Of a stretch of DNA of 64,000 bases, positions 34,001-42,537 are shown one piece after another. Location of the stretch: assembly GCA_002361935.1 (NCBI GenBank), contig DESD01000021.1, positions 1-64,000 of the forward strand, written 5' to 3'. Position numbers and translations under genes: made by a program. How positions within the stretch are numbered: position 1 is the first letter of the stretch; each line of letters begins with the position of its first letter. The notes beneath the pieces are model-generated. The model did not search any database and was not told the origin of the DNA. It saw only the letters and a program-made list of their open reading frames with translations. Source of the DNA: Ruminococcaceae bacterium UBA3323. GTDB taxonomy: Bacteria > Bacillota > Clostridia > Oscillospirales > Acutalibacteraceae.

Positions 34001-34932
34001 TCGGCTTTAAGAACGGTTTGAATACTGTCCGGAGTAATCATATATTTTCCGGAAAAGCTATCCTCCTTATATCCGCCTCTGACAATAAGGGTCTGCGCGT
34101 CTGCTATTTTGGAAGCAACGGCTTCAACAACATCCTTCGTATCAAAAACCTTTACGGATACAGACGAGGTGTAATCCGTTATATCAAAGGTTAAAATTTT
34201 ATAATAGCCTCTTTTTGTATCCTTCAGCTCATAATTCAGTATATCGCCCCAGACAGTTGCAATACCTGTATCAAAAGCAAGATCGCTGATCGGCATAGGC
34301 TTTTCCTTTATACCTTTTCCGAAAATTGTTTTTGCAGTATCTATGTAAATCGGCAAATCCCCGAGAAGAGTATGCTTTATATTTTTAATCTCTTCCTTTT
34401 TCATTTCCTCTTCTTTAGCTTTCTTCTCGGCAGCCGCCGCCTTAGCAGCCTTTTCAACATCATAGCTTTCGGTTTCTATCATTTCGGTTTTTACGGATAT
34501 GCCGAACATTTCAAGAAGGGCATTTTCAATATCCTTGTCCACACCCTGTGCCAGAAGCAAATCAAGACCGCCCTTTTTAAGCGAAATTTTAAGCACGTCC
34601 GTTTCAAGCAAAACATCGGCATCATCAAAAAAGCCGTTTGCCGCGGGATTTCTTCTTTTCACATAATCAATAACGGATGAAAAATACCCGAGTTCAAACA
34701 AATCACTCAAATATCTTGGCTTAATGATAACCTTTTTAAGCTGCATTGCACCTTTTATATCTTTTTCTGCCGTTGCTATTTCTGAATACGGTACAAGCTC
34801 GGGAAGCGTAAGAGTAATATAAACCTCCCTGGCTTCTTTTTTTATGGTAAGACGGTCTATAACACCATCGCCAAGGCTTGACAATTGATAAGCATTAACA
34901 TAACCGCCGAAATAATCTTTAAACAAACGCAT
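31090..34932 (-). CDS. polC: DNA polymerase III alpha subunit PolC, lacking the exonuclease domain
   Basis: A 1280-residue replicative polymerase. In order: N-terminal domain (1-150), a basic helical linker with KEEEMKKEEIKN, OB fold (about 215-310), PHP (VELHLHTSLSEMDG at 321-334, AVTDHG, EGYLVDD at 382-388, then HHIILLV), palm with zinc finger cysteines 734, 737, 759 and 762 and catalytic DIDLNF at 788-793, fingers, and a C-terminal clamp motif QISLF. Canonical PolC (about 1430-1470) carries a DnaQ-like 3'-5' exonuclease inside PHP; between 388 and 431 here there is only a 40-residue bridge and no DIETTG or HNAxFD motif. Confidence 0.95.
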   Translation of the reverse strand: MRLFKDYFGGYVNAYQLSSLGDGVIDRLTIKKEAREVYITLTLPELVPYSEIATAEKDIKGAMQLKKVIIKPRYLSDLFELGYFSSVIDYVKRRNPAANGFFDDADVLLETDVLKISLKKGGLDLLLAQGVDKDIENALLEMFGISVKTEMIETESYDVEKAAKAAAAEKKAKEEEMKKEEIKNIKHTLLGDLPIYIDTAKTIFGKGIKEKPMPISDLAFDTGIATVWGDILNYELKDTKRGYYKILTFDITDYTSSVSVKVFDTKDVVEAVASKIADAQTLIVRGGYKEDSFSGKYMITPDSIQTVLKAEKEDHAEEKRVELHLHTSLSEMDGITAPKALINRAIKWGHKAIAVTDHGVVQALPEAYNAAKGKIKLILGMEGYLVDDEKYPNFMKLKNNQFKRHHIILLVKEDTSLDESIPKEERKYGRKNLYELISHSNVKTYKTRPLIPKSMLAAKRDGLILGSACEQGELYQAILCEESEEELERIASFYDYLEIQPNGNNAFMLRTSDQEYITNKKGEEKKNLHWKVNTEEDLININKKIIALADKLGKPVVATGDVHFLDEKDAKFRAIIMASKGFDDADNQAPLYFKTTDEMLADFAWAGDRAKEFVIDNPNKIADMVMDNIPPIPPGTFQPHIDGANEELTEKCWSMAKELYGDPVPEYVAGRLQRELDSIIGHGFGVLYVIAKRLVEESERNGYLVGSRGSVGSSLAAHFGGISEVNPLAPHYYCKNCKHSEFFLHGEYGSGFDLPPKNCPECGTPMKRDGHEIPFETFLGFDGDKEPDIDLNFSGEYQSRSHRYTEELFGKDYVFKAGTMATVADKTAYGYVMKYLDERNIVGTPRAEIDRLTKGCTGIKRTTGQHPGGMVVVPDKYTVEDFTPIQYPSNDASKGTYTTHFDFKNSLHDTLLKLDELGHDNPTLYKYLEDSTGIPVMDVDLADPKLYQLITSTEPIGVAPEDIGCNTGTLAIPEMGTPFVIGMLEEAQPKTFADLLQISGLSHGTDVWLGNAQELIQNGTCTISEVIGCRDDIMTHLIHVAEKYEKETGKESPLSKKDCFKIMEYTRKGKAPKELPPYEEAMKTIGVEQWYIDSCYKIKYMFPKAHAAAYVIAALRLAWYKIYYPIHFYSAYFTVRGGDLDAVSAVAGKAAVKAKMNEYNAKKKNNDPITAKEESTYVVNQIVIEMLARGIEFLSVDLYKSDWRVYKIEDGKIRLPFSAISGVGENAAKSIYDAVHDGNGDFISCDDLMARAHIGSSVVESLRECGALGDLPDSNQISLF

Positions 34933-35984
34933 TATAATTTATCTATCTCTTTCATTAATTCTTCAAGTAATTTATCCTCGGGAACTTTTCGAAGTATTTC
35001 TCCCTTTTTAAAAATAAGTCCGTTGCCGTCTCCTCCTGCAATGCCGATATCGGCTTCCTTTGCTTCTCCGGGACCGTTTACGATACAGCCCATAACGGCA
35101 ACCTTAATTGGTTTTTTGCAATCCTTTAATCTTTCTTCAACCTGTTTTGCAAGACCGATTAAATCAATTTTTGTTCTGCCGCAGGTTGGGCAGGAAATAA
35201 GATAAGGGCAATCCTTTTTCAGCCCTACTGCTTTTAAAATATCAAATGCCGCAAATACCTCTTTCACAGGTTTATCGGAAAGACTTACACGAATCGTATC
35301 GCCTATTCCCCTTGTTAAAAGAGAGCCTATTCCAACGGATGATTTGATTATGCCCATCCTTTCCGTTCCTGCTTCTGTTACACCAAGATGAAGAGGATAT
35401 CTGCATTTTTCAGAGGCAAGCTCATAAGCGGAAATCATTGTATTCACATCCGATGATTTGATTGAAATAACAATATCATCAAAATCAAACTTCTCAAGAA
35501 GTGATGCATGATACAGTGCGGATTCAACCATGGCTTCCGGTGTCGGAGAGCCGTACTTTGCAAGAATTTCTTTTTCAAGGCTGCCGCTGTTTACACCTAT
35601 TCTGATAGGAAGCCCCTTTAATCTGCATATATCGGCAACCGCCTTAACTCTTGATTCATCGCCGATATTACCCGGATTAATTCTGATTTTATCTATTCCT
35701 CTTTCAGCTGCACCAAGTGCAAGCTTATAATCAAAATGAATATCTGCAACAAGAGGAACATCAACAGCCTTTTTTATAGGCTCTATAAGCGCAAGCGCCT
35801 TATCATCGGGAATTGCAAAACGAATTACCTGACAGCCTGCTGCGGCAAGCTCCTTTGCCTGTTCAACCGAGCCCTTGATATCAGAAGCAGGCATGTTAAG
35901 CATAGACTGAACAAGAACAGGCGCATCTCCGCCGATAAAAGTATTTTTCAGCTTTATTTTTTTTGTTTCTCTTCTTTTAATCAT
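34932..35984 (-). CDS. ispG: 4-hydroxy-3-methylbut-2-enyl diphosphate synthase
   Basis: A 350-residue [4Fe-4S] enzyme of the MEP isoprenoid pathway, converting MEcPP to HMBPP. TIM barrel (VQSMLNMPASDIKGSVEQ, VADIHFDYKLALGAAERG, KIRINPGNIG) is followed by the iron-sulfur domain with cysteines in YLISCPTCGRT and VAVMGCIVNGPGEAKEADIG. It shares one base with polC, sits after rseP and belongs to the same operon as dxr, another MEP gene. AGAGGT precedes the ATG. Confidence 0.97.
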   Translation of the reverse strand: MIKRRETKKIKLKNTFIGGDAPVLVQSMLNMPASDIKGSVEQAKELAAAGCQVIRFAIPDDKALALIEPIKKAVDVPLVADIHFDYKLALGAAERGIDKIRINPGNIGDESRVKAVADICRLKGLPIRIGVNSGSLEKEILAKYGSPTPEAMVESALYHASLLEKFDFDDIVISIKSSDVNTMISAYELASEKCRYPLHLGVTEAGTERMGIIKSSVGIGSLLTRGIGDTIRVSLSDKPVKEVFAAFDILKAVGLKKDCPYLISCPTCGRTKIDLIGLAKQVEERLKDCKKPIKVAVMGCIVNGPGEAKEADIGIAGGDGNGLIFKKGEILRKVPEDKLLEELMKEIDKL

Positions 35985-36019
35985 AATTTTTACCTCTATC
36001 TAATTTTGCATTCATCAAA

Positions 36020-37060
36020 TTAAAACAGCCTTTTTATATCCGAAAATGTTACAAAGAACATAAGAAGCAGCAATAAAGCAAGACCGACTGCATTGATAAT
36101 ATATTCCCATTTTGCAGGAAGCTTTCTCTTCGTTATGCCCTCTGCAAGAAGCACGAAGAAACGCCAGCCATCAAGAGCAGGAATCGGGAAAAGATTGAAC
36201 AGACCGACATTTATTGTTAGCAATGCCATGATTCTGAGCATGGAGCTGAAGCTTGTTTTAACAGCATCCGAAACAACGGAAACAGCGCCTACCGGACCGC
36301 TTAAATCCGATAATCCATACTTGCCTACAAGAATATCATGGATAGAAAGAAACACCATTCGTGCATACGAAACAAAATTGCCCGCTGTGCTGGATAAAAC
36401 TCCTGTAAAGGTCTTTTCCTTGCCAAGCAGCCAAAAGTCCATTTTGATATACTGATGCCCCTCATACTCATCCATATCAAAGGAAATATTAAGGGTAACG
36501 TCCTTTCCGTTCCTGTTTACAATCATTTCAACCTTTCCGTCTGATGAACGGGAAAAGCCCGTATTCACATCGGTTGGTGTATAAACCCTCATACCGTCTA
36601 TCGCCTTGATTTCATCGCCTGCCTGAAGCCCGTATGACGGGCTGACAGCATCATCGGCAAATTTTGCAACGGTTGTTGTGCCGACTAAATTCTGATTGCA
36701 TACAAGACAAAGAACAATGACAAAGCCGAGCAGCAGATTCATAATTGCGCCTGCAACTACAACAAAAATTCTTGCGCCAACCTTTTTCTTGGAAAAGGAG
36801 CCGTCGCCGTCTGACTCCTCATCCTCACCCTCCATGGCACAAAAGCCGCCTATCGGGAACAGCCGAACGGAATACCTTGTTTCTTTCCTTTGAAAAGAAA
36901 TGATTTTTGGACCCATACCGATTGCAAATTCATTTACCTTTATTTTCATAAGCTTTGCAGCAACAAAATGACCGCCCTCATGAATAATAACAATAAATTC
37001 AAAAAATAAAATTGCAATTATGATTGGATAAGCTGCATTCCATATTGATGATAAATTCAC
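36020..37060 (-). CDS. rseP: Site-2 metalloprotease RseP
   Basis: A 346-residue intramembrane zinc protease. The HExxH motif HEGGH is at 27-31 in the first membrane helix, a PDZ domain spans about 125-190 (YGLQAGDEIKAIDGMRV), and the C-terminal membrane motif LFNLFPIPALDGWRF supplies the third ligand D. Family roles are regulated cleavage of anti-sigma factors and signal-peptide remnants. Gene order dxr-rseP-ispG-polC is the usual one. Confidence 0.94.
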   Translation of the reverse strand: MNLSSIWNAAYPIIIAILFFEFIVIIHEGGHFVAAKLMKIKVNEFAIGMGPKIISFQRKETRYSVRLFPIGGFCAMEGEDEESDGDGSFSKKKVGARIFVVVAGAIMNLLLGFVIVLCLVCNQNLVGTTTVAKFADDAVSPSYGLQAGDEIKAIDGMRVYTPTDVNTGFSRSSDGKVEMIVNRNGKDVTLNISFDMDEYEGHQYIKMDFWLLGKEKTFTGVLSSTAGNFVSYARMVFLSIHDILVGKYGLSDLSGPVGAVSVVSDAVKTSFSSMLRIMALLTINVGLFNLFPIPALDGWRFFVLLAEGITKRKLPAKWEYIINAVGLALLLLLMFFVTFSDIKRLF

Positions 37061-37093
37061 TAAATCGCCTCTTTTTAGCTTTCGCCAAATTTG

Positions 37094-38236
37094 TTAAATA
37101 CTGTTTCTGACAAACTCTCTTGCTGCCTTATCTGTTTCAAGAACATCATCAAGAGTAAAATTCTTCTTTTCGGGTGCATTACACATTGCCTTATCATTAA
37201 GATATGCAATATCGGTAAATTTAATTTTACCATCCAGAAAAAGTTTTACACTTTCTTCATTTGCACCGTTTGCGGCAGCAGGATGAAGGCCGCCCAACTC
37301 TATTGCATTTTTGCAAACATCCATACACTTAAAGGTTTTATAATCAGGTTCAAAAAACGTAAGCTTGCCATAATCTGCAAGAGAAAGCGGAGCAACAGGA
37401 CTCGGCTTACGTTCGGGATAAGTTAAAGCATACTGAATCGGGATTCTCATATCGGGAACACCAAGCTGCGCAATCATGGAATTATCCTGATAAACAATTG
37501 CCGAATGCACAACCGATTCACGGTGAACAACAATCTCAATATCTTCGCCCGGCATATCAAAAAGCCACTTGGCCTCTATAAACTCCAGACCCTTGTTCAT
37601 CATTGTAGCAGAATCTATGGTGATTTTTTGCCCCATATCCCAGTTGGGATGCTTTAACGCATCAGCCGCAGTTACAGTTTCAAGCTCTTCAGCCGTTTTT
37701 CCGAAGAAAGGACCGCCCGATGCAGTTAATATGATTTTCTTTATTGCTGATTTTGACGGGCTTCCCTGCATTGCCTGAAAAATAGCGGAATGCTCACTGT
37801 CTACAGGAAGAATGGAAACGCCGTATTCCTTTGCAAGATTTGTAACAAGATGCCCTCCGGCAACAAGTGTTTCCTTGTTTGCAAGCGCAATGGTTTTCTT
37901 TGCCCTGATAGCCTCAAGCGTGGGCTGAAGTCCTATCATTCCCACAACGGAATTCAGCACTGTATCTGCACCTGAATAAGTTGCACATTCAATAATTCCG
38001 TCCAATCCTGCAACAACTTTTGTATCTGTATCCAAAATTTTAACTTTTAAATCGCTTGCCGCTTTTTCCTGCATCATACAAACCATTTCCGGCTTGAATT
38101 CACGAATCTGTGCTTCCATTAAATTAACATTGGAATGTGCAGTTAAGCATTTTACATTGCAGCCATGCATACGGCAAACATCAAGTGACTGCGTACCGAT
38201 AGAACCTGTTGAACCCAGAATTGAAATATTTTTCAT
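37094..38236 (-). CDS. dxr: 1-deoxy-D-xylulose 5-phosphate reductoisomerase
   Basis: A 380-residue NADPH-dependent enzyme for the first committed step of the MEP pathway. The NADPH site is ISILGSTGSIGTQSLDV (4-20). Metal and substrate segments are PVDSEHSAIFQ, TASGGPF and HPNWDMGQKITIDSATMMNKGLEFIEA. GLHPAAANGANEESV appears near the end. The ATG at 38236 is chosen because GAGGTG precedes it by 7 bases; the longer frame to 38260 would run into cdsA. Confidence 0.97.
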   Translation of the reverse strand: MKNISILGSTGSIGTQSLDVCRMHGCNVKCLTAHSNVNLMEAQIREFKPEMVCMMQEKAASDLKVKILDTDTKVVAGLDGIIECATYSGADTVLNSVVGMIGLQPTLEAIRAKKTIALANKETLVAGGHLVTNLAKEYGVSILPVDSEHSAIFQAMQGSPSKSAIKKIILTASGGPFFGKTAEELETVTAADALKHPNWDMGQKITIDSATMMNKGLEFIEAKWLFDMPGEDIEIVVHRESVVHSAIVYQDNSMIAQLGVPDMRIPIQYALTYPERKPSPVAPLSLADYGKLTFFEPDYKTFKCMDVCKNAIELGGLHPAAANGANEESVKLFLDGKIKFTDIAYLNDKAMCNAPEKKNFTLDDVLETDKAAREFVRNSI

Positions 38237-38246
38237 TTTATTCACC

Positions 38247-39113
38247 TCAGAAAAAAGCAATTAAAGCTACAACATAGGTAAGCGGAATTGTAAAAAGCGA
38301 TGAATCAAATCTATCCATCACCCCGCCGTGCCCCGGGAAGATTTTTCCAAAATCCTTAACGCCAAAGTTTCTTTTTAAAACCGAAGCGCTTAAATCGCCC
38401 ATCATACCCATAAAGGAAATCGGAAGACTGCAGAGCAGAAGAATAATGATTGCGCTTGTTTCAAGCTTCGCTTCTGCAAATACATTATAAAGCACAACTG
38501 CCACAGCATTCAGAATCAAAGAGAAAATCACACCGCATACTGCGCCCTCAACTGTCTTTTTGGGGCTGATGTTCGGGCTCATTTTATGCTTTCCGAAAGC
38601 CATTCCGCCAAGCTGCGCTCCGCTGTCTGTTCCAAGAGCACAGATAAGCCCAAAGAAAATAAGATAAATACCGAACTGCTCATTTTCAAACATATCACGA
38701 AGCCTTACAAAAACCGAAAAGCCATACGGAACAAGCACACTTGCAAAAACTGCAATGGCAACATCCTCAAACTTGGTATATGCATAGCCCTTCAGCATAG
38801 CAAGAAGAAAAACAAGAACAAGCAGAATTACAAAAGCAACATTCGGAACTGCATGTATAACATTACCCCAATACTCTGCTTCAACAAAAGGCAAAAGCAC
38901 CTTTTCGCTACCGAAAAACGGAACTGCAGCGGCAAAGGCTGTGCCTGCAATCACAATAAATTTATTTTTAACATTTGCACATTTCATAATTTCATTTGCT
39001 GCAACAGCGGATAAAAATGCAATCACGGCAACGAAAAGCGGCGTGTTTATCTGCCAAACTACAATTGCAAGCACCGCAAGCAAAACAACTGCTGTAATAA
39101 TTCTTTTTTTCAT
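38247..39113 (-). CDS. cdsA: Phosphatidate cytidylyltransferase
   Basis: A 288-residue membrane enzyme making CDP-diacylglycerol from phosphatidate and CTP. About eight hydrophobic helices are visible. The CdsA signature is at the C-terminus: KDFGKIFPGHGGVMDRFDS (about 252-270), and TDSGAQLGGMAFGKHKMSPNISPKKTVEG lies in the middle third. It sits between uppS and dxr in the usual order. Confidence 0.95.
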   Translation of the reverse strand: MKKRIITAVVLLAVLAIVVWQINTPLFVAVIAFLSAVAANEIMKCANVKNKFIVIAGTAFAAAVPFFGSEKVLLPFVEAEYWGNVIHAVPNVAFVILLVLVFLLAMLKGYAYTKFEDVAIAVFASVLVPYGFSVFVRLRDMFENEQFGIYLIFFGLICALGTDSGAQLGGMAFGKHKMSPNISPKKTVEGAVCGVIFSLILNAVAVVLYNVFAEAKLETSAIIILLLCSLPISFMGMMGDLSASVLKRNFGVKDFGKIFPGHGGVMDRFDSSLFTIPLTYVVALIAFF

Positions 39114-39135
39114 ATTGAATTCCCCTTATCATTCA

Positions 39136-39852
39136 TTACCCGCCGAAACGGCGATTTCTTTTTTCAAACTCATGAAGCGCCATATGAAGGTCCTCTTCAT
39201 CAAAATCAGGCCACAGCACATCACTGTACCAGAATTCGCTGTAAGCTGCCTGCCACAAAAGGAAATTGGAAAGTCTTTCCTCGCCGCTCGGCCTTATTAT
39301 CAGATCGCATTCCGGCATCGTATAAACATTATCACTGATATCCTGCTCGGTTATCTCGGTTTTACCGCCGGCAATAAGCTTATTTACGGCAGATACAATT
39401 TCCTGCCTGCCGCCGTAGTTGATGGCAAGATTCACTACAGTTCCCGTTCTGTCGGCAGTTGTAGCCTCCGCTTCATCCATAAGCTTCAGCAGTTCGGGAT
39501 GAATGCCCTCTCTTTCACCTGCAAATCTGATACGGATATTCCCTGTTTCTGCAATTCTGTCTCTTGCTTCAATAAGAAAATCATAAAAAAGACGCATAAG
39601 CGTGTTTACTTCTTCTTTGGGCCTTTTCCAGTTTTCGGTTGAAAAGGCATAAAAGGTTACCTCTTCAATACCGAGTCTGCCGCATTCCTTACAGATTTTT
39701 TCAAACACATCTGCACCTGCTCTATGCCCTGCAGTTCTGGGCAAGCCCCTTTTTTTAGCCCATCTGCCGTTACCGTCCATAATAATACCGATATGCTTCG
39801 GAAGAACGGTGAATTCGTCCGTTTTCTTTTCTTTTTTTCTGAATAAAGCCAT
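39136..39852 (-). CDS. uppS: Undecaprenyl diphosphate synthase (isoprenyl transferase)
   Basis: A 238-residue cis-prenyltransferase producing undecaprenyl diphosphate for cell-wall lipid carriers. Signature GIIMDGNGRWAKKRGLPRTAGHRAGADVF-type region is at about 23-52 (with the catalytic Asp in MDGNG). TFYAFSTENWKRP and the C-terminal LIIRPSGEERLSNFLLWQAAYSEFWY are intact. The short charged N-terminal extension (ALFRKKEKK) is usual. Confidence 0.97.
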   Translation of the reverse strand: MALFRKKEKKTDEFTVLPKHIGIIMDGNGRWAKKRGLPRTAGHRAGADVFEKICKECGRLGIEEVTFYAFSTENWKRPKEEVNTLMRLFYDFLIEARDRIAETGNIRIRFAGEREGIHPELLKLMDEAEATTADRTGTVVNLAINYGGRQEIVSAVNKLIAGGKTEITEQDISDNVYTMPECDLIIRPSGEERLSNFLLWQAAYSEFWYSDVLWPDFDEEDLHMALHEFEKRNRRFGG

Positions 39853-39879
39853 AATGTACTCCTTAATAAACGAGAGAAC

Positions 39880-39910
39880 GGCGAAGGAAAATCATCAGAA
39901 TTCCTTCGCC
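39880..39910. other. Stable hairpin between uppS and frr without a T tract
   Basis: Perfect 10-bp inverted repeat GGCGAAGGAA/TTCCTTCGCC (39880-39889, 39901-39910) with an 11-base loop in the 75-base frr-uppS gap. No T run follows in either direction, so it is not a standard terminator; it may be an RNA-processing or stabilising element. Confidence 0.6.
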
Positions 39911-39927
39911 ATATAACACTTAATACT

Positions 39928-40482
39928 TTAGATGGAAAGGATTTCCTGTTCCTTTTTCTTTTCCATCTCTTCAGACTGCTTTACATAGCTGTCTGTAATA
40001 TCCTGAAGCTTTTTTTCTCCGTCTTTCTGATCATCCTCGGTAATTTCATTGTTCTTTTTAAGCTTCTTTAAATCATCCATAGCATCACGGCGAACATTTC
40101 TTATAGCAACCTTTGCTTCCTCACCGCGCTTGGAAATATCCTTAACAAGCTCTTTACGGCGATCCTCTGTAAGAGGAGGGAAGGAAAGGCGGATAACCTT
40201 ACCGTCATTGCTTGGATTAATTCCGATATCAGAAGTATTGATTGCCTTTTCAATTTCTTTCAGCGTGCTTGCATCCCAAGGCTGAATCATAAGCATTCTT
40301 GGTTCGGGAACGCTGATAGCTGCCATCTGGTTAATCGGAGTTGCACAGCCATAATAATCAACCATAACCTTATCAAGAACAGCCGGATTGGCTCTGCCTG
40401 CACGAATTGTTTTATAATCTCTTTCCAATGCATCAAGGCATTTTTCCATTTTTTCTTTTGTTTTCGCAAATAAAGCTTCCAT
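39928..40482 (-). CDS. frr: Ribosome recycling factor
   Basis: A 184-residue two-domain factor that splits post-termination ribosomes with EF-G. Typical regions are RAGRANPAVLDKVMVDYYG (about 27-45), INQMAAISVPEPRMLMIQPWD and the domain I helix LTEDRRKELVKDISKRGEEAKVAIRNVRRDAMD. Full length. It follows pyrH by 14 bases. Confidence 0.97.
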   Translation of the reverse strand: MEALFAKTKEKMEKCLDALERDYKTIRAGRANPAVLDKVMVDYYGCATPINQMAAISVPEPRMLMIQPWDASTLKEIEKAINTSDIGINPSNDGKVIRLSFPPLTEDRRKELVKDISKRGEEAKVAIRNVRRDAMDDLKKLKKNNEITEDDQKDGEKKLQDITDSYVKQSEEMEKKKEQEILSI

Positions 40483-40496
40483 AAAATTTACCTCAC

Positions 40497-41207
40497 TTAA
40501 TTATTCTGCACAAGTGTGCCTATCGTTTCGCCGCAAACGGCTTTGCAAATATTTTCCGGATCATCAAGGTTGAATACAAGGATTGACATATCATTATCCT
40601 TACAAAGTGAAAATGCAGTTGAATCCATAACCTTTAAATCACGGTTAATAACCTCACGGAATGACACGGTATCATATTTAACAGCATCACTGAATTTATT
40701 AGGATCCTTATCATAAACGCCATCTACATTCGTAGCCTTAAACAGAACATCGGCGTTAATTTCAACACTGCGAAGTGCAGCAGCAGTATCTGTTGAGAAA
40801 AACGGAGAGCCGGTTCCGCATCCGAAAATAACAATTCTGCCCTTTTCAAAATGACGTATAGCCTTATTTCTGATATACGGCTCTGCAATCTGGCGCATTT
40901 CAATAGCGGTCTGCACTCTTACATCAGCGCCAAGCTGTTCAAGAGCATCCGAAAGCGCAAGAGCATTCATAGAGGTTGCAAGCATACCGATATGGTCTGC
41001 TCTTGTTCTATCCATACCCTCACTTGTTCTGCCTCTCCAAAAGTTGCCTCCGCCGACTACAATACCGACCTCAACGCCCATATCGGCAACCTTTTTAACC
41101 GACCTGCATATTTTTACAACAGTGTCATTATCAATACCTGTTCCTTTTTCGCCTGCAAGAACCTCGCCTGAAAGCTTCAGCAAAATTCTTTTATAAGCAA
41201 TACCCAT
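40497..41207 (-). CDS. pyrH: UMP kinase
   Basis: A 236-residue amino-acid-kinase-fold enzyme phosphorylating UMP to [15 protein letters not shown] (6-17), [35 protein letters not shown] and the ATP-binding [20 protein letters not shown] are standard. I start at 41207, 7 bases after GGAGG, rather than the longer frame to 41225. In most relatives tsf lies immediately upstream; here a 7.6-kb accessory segment intervenes and pyrH has its own promoter. Confidence 0.97.
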   Translation of the reverse strand: MGIAYKRILLKLSGEVLAGEKGTGIDNDTVVKICRSVKKVADMGVEVGIVVGGGNFWRGRTSEGMDRTRADHIGMLATSMNALALSDALEQLGADVRVQTAIEMRQIAEPYIRNKAIRHFEKGRIVIFGCGTGSPFFSTDTAAALRSVEINADVLFKATNVDGVYDKDPNKFSDAVKYDTVSFREVINRDLKVMDSTAFSLCKDNDMSILVFNLDDPENICKAVCGETIGTLVQNN

Positions 41208-41252
41208 TTTTATACCTCCGTGCAAATGGAAAGTTCCTTTTGTATTATCTAT

Positions 41253-41281
41253 ATATTAATATATTTTATAAATAAAGTAAA
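41253..41281 (-). promoter_or_regulatory. pyrH operon promoter
   Basis: Minus strand TTTACT (41276-41281), 17 bases, TAATAT (41253-41258), 46 bases before the pyrH ATG. It would drive pyrH-frr-uppS-cdsA-dxr-rseP-ispG-polC independently of rpsB-tsf. The region is very AT-rich, so chance matches are possible. Confidence 0.55.
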
Positions 41282-41293
41282 TAGTAATATAAG

Positions 41294-41321
41294 AAAAAGG
41301 CAGTAAATTTACCGCCTTTTA
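41294..41321 (-). terminator. Terminator after the SGNH hydrolase gene
   Basis: Twelve-bp stem (41309-41320 with 41295-41306, one G-U pair) with a 2- to 4-base loop and a T-rich tail on the minus strand, 9 bases past the stop. Confidence 0.75.
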
Positions 41322-41329
41322 ACATTTCT

Positions 41330-41965
41330 TTAATAACTGTCGAGCCTTTTCAACACTTCCTCTGCAATGAATTTATGCCCTAAACTTGTTGGATGAATGC
41401 CGTCAACAGCTAATTCAGCAGGGGAAATCTTTTTTTGCACTTCATTAAACATTTGCTGCAAATCAATAATCTCTGCGCTGTTTGCGGCAGCCATATCTGC
41501 AAGCTTTCGGCGGTATTCATCAAGCACCTTATGAAACGGTTCTTTTTCTTTTACCGAATCAATCATAAACGGCAAAAGAACAAGCAGCTTTGTGTTTTTT
41601 AGCTCTGCATTCAGCCTTCTGTATAGTTCTTTCATATGCGGCTCCATAGGCCGTAAAAGAGGGGGATACTGTTCGGGCACATAATTTTCCCACGCATCAT
41701 TTACCCCAATGAGCATAACAATAATATCGGGCTTAAGATTTATGCAATCCTTTGTAAGCCTGTCGTAAATATGATACGTTCTGTTGGATGCTATGCCTTT
41801 ATAAAAGAATTTCAGATTTTTATATGTCTTTTTCAGCTCTTTGGAAACCTGTAAAGCATAAACCCTTGACCCATGAATTTTATATGCAAACCGCCGGTTA
41901 AATTTTATATCGGTAATACTGTCTCCCAGAAATAAAATTCTGCAGCCGTCCTTAATTTCAATCAT
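41330..41965 (-). CDS. SGNH/GDSL-family hydrolase
   Basis: A 211-residue serine esterase of the SGNH fold. Block I FLGDSITD (10-17) carries the nucleophile S14. Block III is MLIGVNDAWENY with the conserved N, and block V DGIHPTSLGH supplies the Asp-His pair near the C-terminus. No signal peptide, so probably cytoplasmic, acting on acetylated sugars or acyl esters. It is the last gene of the accessory segment between tsf and pyrH. Confidence 0.92.
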   Translation of the reverse strand: MIEIKDGCRILFLGDSITDIKFNRRFAYKIHGSRVYALQVSKELKKTYKNLKFFYKGIASNRTYHIYDRLTKDCINLKPDIIVMLIGVNDAWENYVPEQYPPLLRPMEPHMKELYRRLNAELKNTKLLVLLPFMIDSVKEKEPFHKVLDEYRRKLADMAAANSAEIIDLQQMFNEVQKKISPAELAVDGIHPTSLGHKFIAEEVLKRLDSY

Positions 41966-41985
41966 ATCATCTGCTCCTCAAATAC

Positions 41986-42447
41986 TCAATATAACTTATT
42001 GACCCAATCACCGTTTTCTTTAACCGATATAAATTCGCTTAAATGATCATCATCAAAAACCCTGAACATCATATCAAAGCCTTCTGCCAATTTATAATTC
42101 TTCAAAGCCTCTTTCTTTATCCAGAAAACCTCTCCCTCATTTGATGAACGAAGATTTCCGCTGAATTCATTTGTTTTATAAAGCAAAACGATGTATCTTG
42201 ATTTTTTGGACCATTTCCAATGCTTTATCCCGCACAGCCTTGGATTTTTAATATCAAGCCCGGTTTCTTCCTTAATCTCTCTGATAACGGAATCATTAAA
42301 GCTCTCGTCATGCTCTATATGACCGCCGGGAAAGGTAACGCCGCCCCAGCTTCTTCCGATTTTATCCTGAACAAGAATATTGCCGTTATTGTCATAAATC
42401 ATACACATATTTGTGAGCACTGTTTTTTCTTTCGCTTCCAATTCCAT
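41986..42447 (-). CDS. NUDIX hydrolase (MutT/8-oxo-dGTPase-like)
   Basis: A NUDIX protein of about 153 residues with a full Nudix box, GGHIEHDESFNDSVIREIKEETGLDI (Gx5Ex7REUxEExGU). N-terminal VLTNMCMIYDNNGNILVQDK resembles 8-oxo-dGTP diphosphatases, but substrate is uncertain. Start is doubtful: the ATG at 42447 has only GGTG immediately before it, and frame continues to a TTG at 42486 next to the terminator at 42491-42517. It follows in the same direction as the SGNH gene, 20 bases apart. Confidence 0.85.
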   Translation of the reverse strand: MELEAKEKTVLTNMCMIYDNNGNILVQDKIGRSWGGVTFPGGHIEHDESFNDSVIREIKEETGLDIKNPRLCGIKHWKWSKKSRYIVLLYKTNEFSGNLRSSNEGEVFWIKKEALKNYKLAEGFDMMFRVFDDDHLSEFISVKENGDWVNKLY

Positions 42448-42490
42448 CACCAAATTAATGTTAACATAAAATTCCCTTATTTGCAAACAA

Positions 42491-42517
42491 AAAAGCAGGT
42501 CATCAACCTGCCTTTTT
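42491..42517 (-). terminator. Terminator downstream of the XRE/small-protein pair
   Basis: GCAGGT/ACCTGC stem (42495-42500, 42506-42511), loop of 5, flanked by A and T runs on either side so it could work on both strands. It lies between the 80-aa gene and the NUDIX gene. Confidence 0.75.
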
Positions 42518-42537
42518 GTTATTTAATTTACTGCTTA

